Part shown: positions 32,362-45,000 of the stretch, piece by piece
Numbering within the stretch: the first letter of the stretch is position 1
Layout of the letters: each line of letters opens with the position of its first letter
The notes under the pieces: generated by a model
Seen by the model: only the letters and a program-made list of their open reading frames with translations
Database searches by the model: none
What the model was told of the DNA's origin: nothing
Translations under genes and position numbers: made by a program
NCBI GenBank assembly: GCA_020650975.1
Contig: JAIPMN010001272.1
Coordinates: 4,233-68,232 of the forward strand
Source: Apostichopus californicus
Taxonomy: Eukaryota > Echinodermata > Holothuroidea > Aspidochirotida > Stichopodidae
Length of the DNA: 64,000 bases
Direction: 5' to 3'

Positions 32362-35300
32362 ATTCTTACCATGTTCGAGCTATGAAAATTAAAAAAGGAA
32401 AAGGAAAATAATAAGAAAAAGTGCAGGATATTGATATAAAGTCACTGAATACAATTCATAGAATTATTAACATTTTATCACTGTGAACGTTTGACGCGCC
32501 AACTAACTATTCCTTTAACATAATGTTGCATTCCAATTTAGTAATGCATTCAGAATAATTCCTATTTACACTAAATCAACTTCATTATTTAATTTTCACC
32601 ACTATAACTCTGTTGCAATAAGTGACGTTTACAAAGTTCATATTATCAATTAAGTAAGAATAGGTGTTCATTCCCAATAACTTACAAACCATGAGATAGT
32701 TGTAAGGAGTGACATACATATTGTGGAGCTGTAACCCCTGGAAATTCCCCCACCCACTATTTTTTTTATAATGTTCTTCCCCAAATAAAATTAATATCTT
32801 CTTTTTTCTCTGTTTGAACAAATTTAACCAATCCTATAATTACAAGGAATATGCCAAGAATAAGACTAAGCTTATTTTAAATCACGCATAAAAATTAAGA
32901 GAACTAATATTTCTTAACATGAAAAACCAACTACAAGATATGAATGCCTCTACTATGCAGTGTTCGTTCATGGACGTAAAAGCAACGAATATGAGGATAG
33001 GTTATGTAGGCCTATTTAGTACAGTTCTGTCAGTGTCACTGTCAGTATTTTAGACTGGAGATGCTTACGTTATGCTCTAAAAACACAGTTCAGGTTGATA
33101 ATGACAAACAAAAGGGCAAAATAGTTTGTTTCATGCTATATTTGAAATTAATTTCATATTCATATTCATTTCCGATAATTGTCAGTTAGAACTTCCGCGA
33201 AGCATTAAGACATCCGCAACCACAAAAAGTCGCGTAACCCATACGAAGGATACAGTCACACAGTACTCTTTTTCCCGTTCGTATACCAGACTAACTGTTT
33301 CACGTGCGATACGGATCTGTGTTCCCTTATATGCAATATTATTATGAAGTAGTTTCAGTCAATTTACACACGTTTTTAAGTCGTAAACTCACCGAAATAT
33401 GCACTAGAAATAAATTCCGAATGTCGCAGTAACCCATTCTTAGTGCGATTATCGTTATGAAAAGCTGTAATTGTTGACGTTTTCCGAGGATTCCATTCTC
33501 AGTTAACCTGACCCCAAGTGAGAATCGGGCATGCGCACTCGTAACTCTGAACTCGCTTATTCTGAATGGAATAACCCTGTGCCGATCAGTTTACTACTAT
33601 GTTAAACCTTATGTAATTAAGGGAAAAGGGTTATAGTCGTTGCATTGTCCTAAGATGAACACAAAGTCACTTGACTTAGTGATTTCTTGCCAATATGAGA
33701 AGAAACTTTAGATACAAGATGTTCTAACGAGCTGAATTGCTAAGCAGAAATGGCGAGTCCTGCAGAAAAATGCAAAGAGGGACCGAAGGTCAAACAAACT
33801 TCACTTCTGCATATTAAGACTTATTCTGCCTGTTACCAACAATTGACATTGAACAACATTTCACCTCCATCAAAAACAATAAGGATGATCCCAAGGGCTA
33901 CTAACGTACAAAGTTTAAAGTGAAGCAATGTTACTTCTTGAGATATCGTCTTTACATGCTTTTCACCTCTGGTGACCCAAACTGACCCTTGCAACTCCAT
34001 GAACAACAATAGGGATCATCCGCCAACCTAGGTTTATCGACTAGTGTTCGAGCGATAATATGATAATCGGTTATTACCGATTAGTTCATGTGACAATCGG
34101 GCCGATTACCGATTATTTCAGCATTTTCGTGGAACTGGCCTAACATATGATTAAGTGTTATGCATGATTAGCAACTTCTAGGCCAATACAAAGATTTGAA
34201 TGAATGACTTAATGTTTGACATTAAAGCAAGTAAAGAATACTGTCATACATATATACATGGGCGCTGTGCGTTTATAACGATGAATCGCAATATGCAATC
34301 CCAGCAGAACACAATAAATGGCAGTGCCTTCATACTAGAGTACCTTTATATAGACTTCATAAGGGGGAAAACAGTAGCCATTGGCTACGAAATCATAAAC
34401 AAATATAAACGGCCAGCTTTTATAACTGGTATTATAACTATTATCAGTGTTGCAACTCCAACGTAAATAAAGTTGCGGAACATGTGGTAAGGAAATAAAA
34501 GTTGCTTCGTGTTTTACGCTGACATATGTGTAAGTGTGTTTGCCTAATCACATTATACTGTAATGCAGTAAAACTACTGAGGACTGTCGCGAAAAATTTT
34601 TAGGTAGTATTCGGTGCCTTGATTTCCTAATTTTATCGCATTTCTAAAATCTTCGGTGCATTTCCAAACTGAAAAGTTATGAGGCTCAATTGCCTATAAG
34701 ATACTGTTGTGAAATGGATGTAAATAAATCGATTTAGAAAAAAAGGTGTCTATGACACGTGGCTGCAATTTTCGTCTTTCTTTTATTGATAATATAAAAA
34801 ATTCAACAACTGTGTATGATTTCTGAAAGGAAGAAAACAGTGTTACTAGTAGCATAAAGCATACTTAATAGTAAGAAAATCATGCGACAACATGGTTACC
34901 AGTTTTCCCCCCAAAACGGTGACAAATAAGCCCAACTGAAATAATATGTAACCTTTAAGTAGGTGTTTAAAACTGTCGGCACTAAAGGGCATCCGTACAT
35001 TACATTTGACAAACATTCCCAGTAGCCTTAACAACATAGGAAGAAATATTCAGCCAACCAGAACCCATAACCTCTAGGTCAACTTATAACTTAACATATA
35101 CATACACAACTTAGGGTAAACAAGTAGAAAGAAGGTTAATAGCAACTGTATACATCTTTCGACCAGTATCAGGTCATAACTAAGAACGAGCTCACAGGCC
35201 TAACCAAGCAGAACCACGTGTTAACAATCCCCACCATAGTAGCCTAGCCCGCGATACAAATAATACGCTGGATAACTCCACTGTACACTCCCCTATTAAA

Positions 35301-36200
35301 TATACAGCTAAATAAACGTTGACAAGCAACTAATCAACAACAAAGCTTAACATCTCCATTGAATTACGTTATACGCTATACGTTCTATTATCAAATACAC
35401 TGCAAGGTTGCACCGCAGCGCGGTGGTATGTCTCGTTGAAAGGCGAGCTCTACAACGAATGTTAATAATAAAAATAAGAAAGTTAAAGTACGGAAACTTA
35501 TACGCAACATAGAGGAAAAACAATTACACGACAGATATGTTTGCGTTACGCTTCATGCGATTAGGCTATTTGTAATTGGAATGTGAGCTTATGGGCATCC
35601 GTAAAAACTGACTCAAAAGAAAGATATTTGCATTGGACTCTAAAGCATTACTTTGCGTGCAAAAAGATGTACTATTTGTAGTACAGTGGTTCTATTGGAC
35701 GTTTTCCGTCCTATTAATTTCATGTTGGATGTAGTTTCGTTGTGACCAGGCAGTGTTTTTGAAACTTTACAGTTCGTGTAGTTACATTTTTCACTATCAC
35801 CAATCTCAATGCGAAATAAATGTGTAAAACGGTCTTAGTTTGGCAGCGAATTCACGAGCTTTTGTCTGGATTGGCTGTTGATCTAAACTTGTGTAGTCTC
35901 TTCCACCAGTTTCAGCATAGGTAGGCCTTACAAGTAACGTTGGACTTTCGTCACGTTTAGAATTATGGGACAACTGTTGTCTAGGCCAGCAACGGTTGGG
36001 TAGAATAGGGTTCGTCAAGACAACAACGTGAAGAACACCACTGAGAATACCAATACACTTAAGATGGCAAAAAATCACCTTAATTATTTCTCAAGGAATT
36101 TTCCTACTGGCCGTAAGTCATAATTCGCAAAGTATAGAACAATTGAAGGAGTTTTCAGAAAAGTTTGCTGTTGTTGCTGGTAGGATTTTTCGAAGATAGA
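32362..36200. other. Unassigned AT-rich stretch
   Basis: No gene was recognised in nearly 4 kb. A TGACC-type dispersed repeat fragment seems to lie near 33.8-34.02 kb (ACAACAATAGGGATCATC). At 34064-34083 there is a perfect 8-bp inverted repeat, TAATCGGT then ACCGATTA around TATT, followed by related ATCGG motifs. The 5' end of the THAP element presumably lies in the first kilobase. An 88-codon frame at 34200 and a 90-codon minus frame near 36.0 kb lack family motifs. Confidence 0.45.
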
Positions 36201-36344
36201 TGCTCTTACAACCTCAGATTTTCATTGCGTAAAAAAACGCTTTGATGTAGGCAGTGTAATGGAGTAAAAGCGATATATTTTTTCGCGAATCCAGCTCCAG
36301 CTAATAGACAAGATAAATAACGGGGCAAATGTATCAAGTCGCAC

Positions 36345-36462
36345 TGTTCTAAAAAAGCAAATGTCTGGGTTAGTACCAAGAGAGCTCCTTGCATATAAAA
36401 ATTGGTGCAGTATTTTTGTGGCATCAATATCCTTTGAACTTTGTAGAATATCAGCCATAAAT
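36345..36462 (-). pseudogene. Partial duplicate of the copy 2 terminal exon
   Basis: On the minus strand this matches the 5' part of the neighbouring exon at 36494-36811. It has TTCAAAGGATATTGATGCCA, GCAAGGAGCTCTCTTGG and ACCCAGACATTTG, about 345 bp further downstream. Similarity fades after roughly 115 bp. It has no open frame beyond DILQSSKDIDAT-like residues, so it is a decayed tandem duplication of an exon fragment. Confidence 0.7.
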
Positions 36463-36493
36463 ATCTTGCTTACAATTCTTTCCTTTTAAGGCA

Positions 36494-36811
36494 CTAATTA
36501 CTTTTAAAGGCCAAGAATGATCTAAGATGTCTTATGCAACTTGGCGCATGTGCTTCTTTGATTTCATAAATCACATTTTGAATGAACTGCCACACGAGAC
36601 AGCATGAAGGTTGGTAAGCCATGTCCAAAATGTACATTGCTTTGAAACAGAAATCGACAGCTTTCACAAGTGATTCTTGAGGGATTGGTCTCCGTTCTAG
36701 AATAACAAATGTCTGGGTTGGTGCCAAGAGAGTTCCTTTGCATACAACAAATGGCTGCCGCTTACTTGTGGCATCAATATCCTTTGAAATTTGTACAATA
36801 TCATTGACTTC
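36494..36811 (-). CDS. C-terminal exon of the C2H2/TNP2-like family, copy 2
   Basis: The exon starts after a strong acceptor (TTGAAATTTTTCTCACAG on the minus strand) and is open for 105 codons to TAG. It reads EVNDIVQISKDIDATSKRQP, then CKGTLLAPTQTFVILERRPI, SLVKAVDFCFKAMYILDMAY and QFIQNVIYEIKEAH. I recall this module (a hydrophobic strand, a KAxDxxFKxxYxLxxxY helix and a WxFxQxxIYxI tail) as the carboxyl end of large uncharacterised zinc-finger proteins in fish and invertebrates. A related block occurs on the plus strand at 58963-59095 in copy 3. The exon is intact, unlike the core of the same copy. Function is unknown. Confidence 0.65.
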   Translation of the reverse strand, partial: EVNDIVQISKDIDATSKRQPFVVCKGTLLAPTQTFVILERRPIPQESLVKAVDFCFKAMYILDMAYQPSCCLVWQFIQNVIYEIKEAHAPSCIRHLRSFLAFKSN

Positions 36812-38334
36812 CTGTGAGAAAAATTTCAACAAATTAAAATTATGACACGCTTCTCTTTGTCAATCAATATGAAGTTTTGACAGCAAAAAGACCTCCATTC
36901 TAGCAGATTTGTATTTATAAAAAAAATGATATGAAATTATACTTCGCACTACCAAACTTCATAACCACCCATAATCTAAATCTATGCTTACAATGCCATG
37001 CCAGTTGAAAAGTACGTTGAACGTTTCATACATTTCAAATTTATTGTTTAGTTATCATGTTGAGAAGATACCTTTACTATCGTTAACTATTTATCACCAA
37101 CTCATAATTTATTAGGTAAATTCATCTATACGTGTGACCTGTAACCTACTACTGTGATTTATAAAATTGAGCAACATTTTACAAGAATATTGTTGTTGTG
37201 CAATAAATATTGAAATAATATTACCTACGCCCTGCCCACTCATGAATATTAATGATCCATTTTGCAGCAAACGGAATATGGTTCATGTGCTTGTGAGCAT
37301 CTATATACATTGACACAAATCCAGCATAATTGTTCAGATTCCACTTTTACAAGCAAGCCATCACAAACTACAAAACACATATGCCATAAGCATGTTGTGA
37401 ATGAACTCCAACAAGTGGGCAAATGAACTGGTTGAATGTCCACGAAGGAGGTGATTGCCTCTTTTACTGAACACAATCATTTCTTTCCCTTTCCTTTCCC
37501 TCTCAAGATGACTGGAAGAAGAAAAAATGCCAATGTTTTCTTCTTATCTGTAAAAGTGACAAAACATAACTAAAGATAATCTTTCCTCCAAGGTTCACAA
37601 ACTCCTTGTGCATAAAAATATAACACAATTAATGACCACTAAACATATAAATTGTCACTCTCACGTACAGTACCCGTACAACAAATTATTTGTAATTACC
37701 CTTGCCTTTATTTGTCACTAACACTAGGGGTCCTTCAAGTAATTTTTATCCGAAAATTGCATATCATGAAAATGTAATGAGATAAGTTAGCTTCTGTTTG
37801 GTATTTTGTGTATGTCTATTTTCAACCATACATGTCTCCTTTAAAAGCCCACATGCATAATATCGTGCTGCTATCACAACCTGTTTGCGAAGTTATCTAC
37901 TCTTTATATTTTCTTATATATTGAGATCTCAAAACACTGATGAACCTTTCACATATTTTGTGTTCTATTGCCTTGTAATACTAGTCACTAGCTTTTGGCT
38001 TAAATGAAATCCCAAAGATGAGTCAGATGGAGTCCAAGCAAGTGAATATACCTGCACCAAACCCCACTTGGTTTCTGTCTGAACCAGGTCCCATTGGTGC
38101 TTTTTGTTCAATTTCAGTTGATTACCTTTACAAACAAAGAAAAGGAAGTCTTGTTGTCTTTACAAAAAGTAAACTAAGGCTATTATAAGAAGATCAGATA
38201 TATTACAGATAATTGGCCAAACCTGATCTTTTGAAAGTTCCTAGTGTCATGCTGGTAGGAGGTTGCAAGGAGTGATCAACATAACAAAAATAAATCAGCT
38301 CAACTATGTGCACTGAAATAAGAATCACTCTTAC
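36812..38334. other. Presumed intron of copy 2
   Basis: No coding sequence is recognised between the two copy 2 exons. A 75-codon minus frame near 37.25-37.48 kb is unsupported. A dispersed TGAATATTAATGA motif lies at 37.24 kb. Confidence 0.4.
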
Positions 38335-38526
38335 CAATAGACAAAATCTGTAGGTTAACGTACTGTAATCCAAGAAGGCCTTGCCAATTTTCAACCTGGT
38401 TGCCATAGTCTATAATCCCAATGTAATACAAGTCCCATTTCTCATACAGGTGATCCTCATGCTCAGGCCAAAGCGCTGAAAAATCTTGTTCTATCTGACA
38501 GAGCTGTTTTGGAGTGAGGTTCCGAC
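38335..38526 (-). CDS. Internal exon (IEQDF module), copy 2
   Basis: On the minus strand TTCTTTCCAG precedes the exon and GTAAGAG follows it, both good splice signals. The 192-bp exon reads RNLTPKQLCQIEQDFSALWP, then EHEDHLYEKWDLYYIGIIDY. The IEQDF...W...KW pattern matches, from memory, the segment preceding the C-terminal module in the same uncharacterised family. It lies between the copy 2 core (38.9-40.05 kb) and its terminal exon (36.5-36.8 kb), as expected. The open frame and clean splice sites argue against recent decay of this part. Confidence 0.62.
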
Positions 38527-38889
38527 CTGGAAAGAATTATAGAAATAGTTGGTGAAGATCTCTGATCAAAGCTTTCAAAACATATGTCGCAGAGAGGCGC
38601 AAACTGGGACTCATTATTATCTTAAAAATATCAATCAACAATAGATACAACTCCCATGCTTCACAAACTTGTTAAATTTATCTCCAATCATTATTGGATA
38701 AACTGAAAGCTAGCCACATAATCTGTGGAGCACTTTGTTGACTTGCTTTTCCAGAGTTTGAAAGAGATCATTGTTTCAACGGACTAGGCTTATTTGACTG
38801 GTCAGTGAAGCCATAATTAAAACATAAAATTCTACCATTAAGTTCCTCCAAAGTAAAGTATTTCCTGAATCAGCTGGTCTAACACTAAG

Positions 38890-40050
38890 TTCACTTCTAA
38901 CGGTATCACTCCTTCGAAAAAGTCACGCATAACATGAAGAGTTATGTTTTTCAACTACATGAAAATCTCCCAGATCATGTTGAATTGTAGCAAATCTGAT
39001 ACCTGTCTCACTAGGGTCATCATGTTGTAAATCTGTACCATAATTTTCTACTGTTCTAAGTAGACTGCCATTTTGAACTAATTGTTTTTGTAGTACACTT
39101 CGATGCCCATTGCAAAGTCTACCTACAGTAATAGTTTGCTGGGAAGCCACGAACATAGCCTAACATGGTATGTATACCCAAGTTATCGCCAACAACTTCA
39201 AACAAAACCGGCCTAATAAGTCCATTCAAATCATCCCCTTCTATTTCAGACATGCATTCGATAACATCTGAATTTCTCGTTTTATTACTTTCACAGCTTT
39301 TTCTATTCCATATTTGGTAATAAGAGATGAGGTGACTAGAGCTGTGAGAAGAATGTTGTTTAATCTGGCCTGATATCTCCTGGGTAGACACAGCACATTT
39401 CTATAAAAGGTTGACATCTTATGTTTTCCTTTCCATGAACCCAGAGGGTTTGCAGTCTGAAAGTCATCATTGTATAGCAGCAGGGGTATAAGAGGCACTT
39501 CACCATGCTGTTTATACCTATATTTCAACAGAATACCATCTCGATATGTAACCAGGACATTTGGATCTGCATATGCTTTAGCTGAAAATATCGCATTCAT
39601 AACTCCTAGTTGTTCTAGAATCTTTTAAGTGAAATTGGCAAAGGAATGTACTGAAATGTCTCTTTCTCTTGTTCTTGAATTGGAGCTCCTGTTTTGTTCT
39701 TCATTTCAGACTTGAAACAGTAGCCTACAAGTTTTTGTCCAGGTTCAACATATGCACCAATTTGCTTGAAAAGTTTTCTCTCTTGGTATTCTGTGCTCAT
39801 TTCCGAGAAAGGAGCTTCCCTTGCATTGGCCACAGTATTGTGAAAGTGGTTAATTATTAATCGAGTTATTGGCATTTCAATATGATGAACTGCATTTTCA
39901 ATTAGGTCCTGTACATCAACAATAATTTTTCCGACTAATGATGAAGGAATAGGTGAGGACTTCAGTCGGGCTGTGAATATTGCAGATGACTTAAGCTATG
40001 TTGATATAATTTTCCATTGATTCTTCATCATCATCTTCTTCTGCCTCATA
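38890..40050 (-). pseudogene. C2H2/TNP2-like core, copy 2 (decayed)
   Basis: The minus strand reads through an acidic leader, then LVGKIIVDVQDLIENAVHHI and EAPFSEMSTEYQERKLFKQI, then QEQEKETFQYIPLPISLKRF near 39.65 kb. From 39600 come LLYNDDFQTANPLGSWKGKH (first catalytic D block), TFYRNVLCLPRRYQARLNNI and, in a shifted frame, VVGDNLGIHTMLGYVRGFP near 39.2 kb (second D block). ATIQHDLGDFHVVEKH near 38.95 kb follows. The zinc fingers were not found upstream, and the third block (E with KHSxxK) seems to be missing, so the core is incomplete although downstream exons look intact. Frame changes occur near 39.61 and 39.25 kb. Confidence 0.75.
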
Positions 40051-40392
40051 ATGTGAAAATAATGTGAAAAATCAAGACAGCACTGTCTTCGATATCTGCA
40101 TTGGCGTTAGCTGTAATCTTGATTACTAAACCACCCTGTCAGGGATCGTACTATGCATGACGTGTTATGTACTGTGTTTTATGCATGCTGCACTGACGTA
40201 CGTAGTTACTGTACATATATGTGTTCGCGCGAATTTTTGACTCAGTGAGCGGTAACATTATAAACAAGTTGGTTAAACGTCGGACTGTCATGTGTACATA
40301 CTTATTGGAATAGGCCAACATCTGGCAGTTAACCAACTTAAGGGTAAAAGTAACCAATTAAGTGCATTTTTTTACCCAACGTTTTAAGAATG

Positions 40393-40980
40393 TGCTGTTT
40401 AAACTCAGTCAATAGCGAAATGTTTAAAATTAATCATATTTAGTTATAGGATTAGTAGGTGGTGCGACACACATCACGAAATAGAGCAAAGTCTCCTCTA
40501 TTACCCTATTCATGTTTGATATCGGCGACTTTAAATTCTTTAACATCGTGTACAAACTGCTGTTTAAACCCAGTCAGTAGTTAAATGTTTAAAATTAATT
40601 ATCTTTATAGTTATAGAAATAGTTAGGTGGTGCGACAAACATCACGAAATAGACCAAAGTCTCCTCTATTACCCTATTAATGTTTCATATTGAAAAATTC
40701 ATATAATGAATAATTGCGTTAAATTCTTCAACATCGTTTACAAACTGCTGTTTAAACCGAGTCACTAGTGAAATGTTTAAAATGAATTATCTTTAGTTAA
40801 AGAAATAGTTACGTGGTGCAACACATCACGTAATAGAGCAAAGTCTCCTCTATTACTCTATTCATGTTTCATATCGGTGACATAACTTCTATCTTCGCCA
40901 AAACTTCGATTGAAAAAGAAATAATATAATTATTCATTGCGTTAAATTCTTCAACATCGTGTACAAACTGCTGTTTAAAC
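40393..40980. repeat. Tandem repeat, about three units of 165-223 bp
   Basis: TGCTGTTTAAAC occurs at about 40393, 40558, 40746 and 40969. Each full unit contains GTTTAAAAT-AATTATCTTTA-like sequence, GGTGCGACA, ACATCACGAAATAGAGCAAA and GTCTCCTCTATTACCCTATT. Units vary in length because of an extra tail in the later ones. The array sits between the two head-to-head family copies. One isolated unit lies at 60561-60673. Confidence 0.88.
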
Positions 40981-40999
40981 CCACACAGAAAAAAAAATA

Positions 41000-42000
41000 A
41001 TACTGAAAGATAGTACAATTGCTTTATAAATGAGTATAATCACATTTAATTGGTTAGTTTATGAGTATTTCAAGTATTTATTACTACTACTTAAACGATG
41101 TATTTACACGATACACACGATTTAATTCCTCATTTATGAGTTTTACGAACCAGCCTCGTATATTTAACACACGCATGCCCCTTAGCTGTTCAGCTCATTT
41201 TGTGTAATTTTACGCATATCAAGTAACGCAAGTGTAACTGGACTGTACTGCTTGTACGTACAGGCACGTGGAAAATGCGTAACTCCTGGTTAACGGACTG
41301 TATGATGCAGCCTCTGGCGACGGTATGTGTGTGTGTGCAATTCTCGTGCTCTGCCTGGCCAGCTCTGTATTTTTGTGGACTTTTCACCTGTTGAAGGTGT
41401 TTCTTCTCTGGTATTTATATTAATTTTCACCTTTGATTGGGTGGGTTTGCTTTAGGATTTTCGTGGTTGACTTGTGTGTTTTCAAGAATTAACTGTTGTC
41501 CGCTTACCGGTTACGCTATAAATTACAATAAGTCGATTGAATTTGAAATGAAAGGTAGGCCCAGGCCTACCGGTATATATGCGATTCATGACTTTTCCTA
41601 AAAGTGATTCATGACTTTTCCTGAAATGTCTGTGCATTATTAGTATTTATTTATCTAACAGATTGAGTATCTAAGTCATTTATTGATACTTAACATTTTT
41701 ACTATGCATACTTTAGTTTATTTACAGCATAGACCTAGGCCTACTTAGGATTAGTCAAGTAATACTAGCTAGGTCTATCATACAATTTAGTCAGTGGGCC
41801 CCACATCAATTTCCAGTATGCCCCTAAATCCCTATATGAAGAATTGGGCTTGACTTTAGTTAAAACCACACTCAAGGTGTTTGGTATGGTAGCAGGCCCA
41901 AGATACACTTGTAAACTGCAGCTAGGGCGGCTAGCCTCCAAATTTCAGTCACACTCACAGACTGATATTACACACCACTACAGTACTAGCACAATGTAAA
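41000..42000. other. Non-coding spacer upstream of copy 3
   Basis: AT-rich with TAGGCC-type motifs near 41.56 and 41.74 kb. It probably contains the promoter or 5' UTR of copy 3, but I cannot point to a TATA box or start site with confidence. Confidence 0.35.
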
Positions 42001-42005
42001 AAACA

Positions 42006-45000
42006 ATGACAGATGATAGATGGGGTATGATATACAAATGCCCAAAGTGTTTTACATACAATACCGGAAGATTCAATAAACTTTTGGATCATTTACACCT
42101 TATCCACTCTGATGAGGAAACTTTTCCCCTCAGATGTGGAGTGCAAAAATGTGAAAAAATTTACACTAAAGTAGATTCCCTAAAGAAACATCTCAGACGG
42201 GCTCATAATAACTGTCATTTAGATGAAGCATTTGCTGCTGCTGCTGCTTTTGAAAATCATGAAGATATGGAAGACTTGGAAGACAATCCTGAACATGCAC
42301 ACATTGATATAAATGAACATATTGGTAATGCAGAACTCCCAAATTTGCCTGGAAATAAATTTGAATATCCATTTGCAATTCACATACTTAAGTTGAGGGA
42401 AATACACAAATTGCCTCGTACAATTCTGGATGAAGTTTCAAATGAGTACAACAAACTCATTGCTTTAAATCTTTGTGATATTGAAAGTGCAGTTAACAAA
42501 GATTTGGCATCAGTTGGTCTGGATATCAATAACTGTCCCAATATCAGTAAAACATTAAAAAACAACCAACTGTGTGAAGCTATAGAAAAATTGTCAACTG
42601 AGAGTCGTCAAATGCACTTTTGCAGAAAGAGTTTAGATATGGTAGATTATAAGGAAATTTGTCTTGGTGAAGAGCAAAAAGAAACATTTCATTATATTCC
42701 AATTTTAAGCACCCTGCAATCTATGTTGCTCAATGAAGACATTTTGACACATGTTTTGAATGGTAAATTTTTCTGATAACCCACATATATTGAGAGATTT
42801 TTGTGATGGAACAAATATCAAAGACAATAGTCTGTTCAACAATCATCCAAATTCAGTTCAAATACACCTGTATGTGGATGACTTTGAGGCAGCGACGTAG
42901 CCAGGAATTTGAAAGGGGGGGGGAGCACTTTTTTGCGATTGATATGGATTTTGAAAGTTGTAGGCACCGACTATCTGAGCGGCACGCCACCATCGGTTGG
43001 CGTGGAGCGTACAGGCCAATTTTTTTTACAAAACCCCCAGATGGCCGGAAACGGCCCTTCCCGAGTGTTCATTCTGGTTCCCTGGCCTCTTGCTAACTTG
43101 AGACACCTCATTCAATATCACTTTTAAACCCCCAAAAAAAACGAGTTCAAATAGTACGTAATTCAATACTACATAATGTATATATTTAAAATTAGCAAGT
43201 ACAGAGTATTCTTACTTTTCATCTTCTGATACTTGTATATACAAAGATATGCCAGAAATGTCTTTCATACAACTATAGCCAGTAATTGTCTTTGATACAA
43301 CTGTAGCTAGTAAATGTTTAAGTTAGCCTAATAAGAGAAGGCGAGAGCTATCCGACGATTGCCATCTGATGCAAATTTCTCAACTGTTTTCTCAACTGAA
43401 ATATTATTTGCGTAAACGGGTTCTTAACTACATGTTAAAAACTGAGAATATCGGAATGTAGTCGTTTTTTCGGCGGGTAGAGTGTTGAATGAAACGACAC
43501 GCGACAGAAATGACAGCCTATAGATGACAGAAGAATAGGTCACCTAATTTAGCCACATTCTTGCTACGTTGATTTGAATAGTTTTTCCTGTCTAGAATCT
43601 TAAACTCGTTCAGAAAGCCTATGGATTTGAATTATGGGTGTTTTTTAAAAAAAAAACATAACTTGGCCAAAAAAAAGTGTAGGCCCGGGCCAACAGTGCT
43701 ACAAACTGGCTACGCCCCTGATCATATGATATCATATTATCAGCAGATTTTGTTTCCTGTTTGAATTCTTTGACATGTTCTTTTACGTAATATAACAGAA
43801 ACACAAACATGGTGCACTTTGACAATTTTTCCAGTAGGATGATTCTTGTTTATTGTCCAATGTCTGGACTTTAATACCTTTGACGAACTACTGATGGACA
43901 ATATAAACTTTCATATTGTGTAATATAGCCTGATATGCAGTGGTGTAAAAAAAATATCGTTATCGCAGTGTATTAGCAGTGTCATAATTATTTATAGGAA
44001 GTGCGTATCACGTACGATTGCTAGCTTAGCTTCATAAGAAGCTGTTCGTGCAACAACTTAGGACGAATCATAGAAAGGATGAGAACGAACGTTGTCGACG
44101 TTGTTGTGCATACGGTTCGTGACATTCCATAGAGTGCGGTTATAAAGGCAATATGTATTTTATTACGCTGTGGCCAACTGTAGGCTTGTAATAGGCTATA
44201 GGCTAAATTTAGCTAATAGCATCTGCAAAACTAAGTAAGTAGTTGAATCAGTAGGCGTGAATGTTACTACAATTATAATCGAGTTAACGGTGCTGACGAG
44301 TATTCAAGATCAAAAGAGCACTGACAAAATACCATGCTAAAAAAACCACACTTTTTAAACATTGTTTTCGAAACTGAAAGGTGGAAGCAGTCGCCCCCCC
44401 CTGCTCCCCCCCCCCTGACTACGTCCCTGCTTTGAGGTGGTTAATCCACTAGGAACATATACTGGAATTCACAAAGTAAATGCCATCTATATGGTACTAG
44501 GGAATGTGAAACCAAAGTTCAGATCTGCCATTGAAAACATTCAACTAGTCTGTTTATGTAAAACTTCTTTAATCAAGAAATATGGTTTGACATCAGTAAT
44601 GATCCCCTTTTGAATGATATCAAACAAAGAGTATGATGGCATCCATATTAATGTAAACGGCGTAGAACACAAGTTTTTTGGTACTATTTGTAGTGTCATC
44701 GAAGACAATTTGGCCAGTCACTTGATAGCGGGCTTTAATAAATCGTTTTCAACTTCCGCATATGCAGACTTTGTATGTGTACAAGGGAAAGTCTCCAAAT
44801 AGGTGCTGTTAGTCAGACTCACATGGAAAGGTCAGTTGGTTCCCATAAAGTTCATGTTGCAAGCTTGGCAAATTACACTGAAATATCTACTGCTTATGGT
44901 GTGAAGCAGGATTCTCCATTAAATTCCCTGAGATACTTCCATGTGATAAATGGACTACCTATTCTCAGACATAGCCCATGACTTGCGTGAGGGGGTTTGT

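Noticed and set aside
32700-33560. Terminal inverted repeat for the THAP/YqaJ element
   Set aside because: I looked for a match to sequence near 27.7-28.3 kb and found none I could support by eye.
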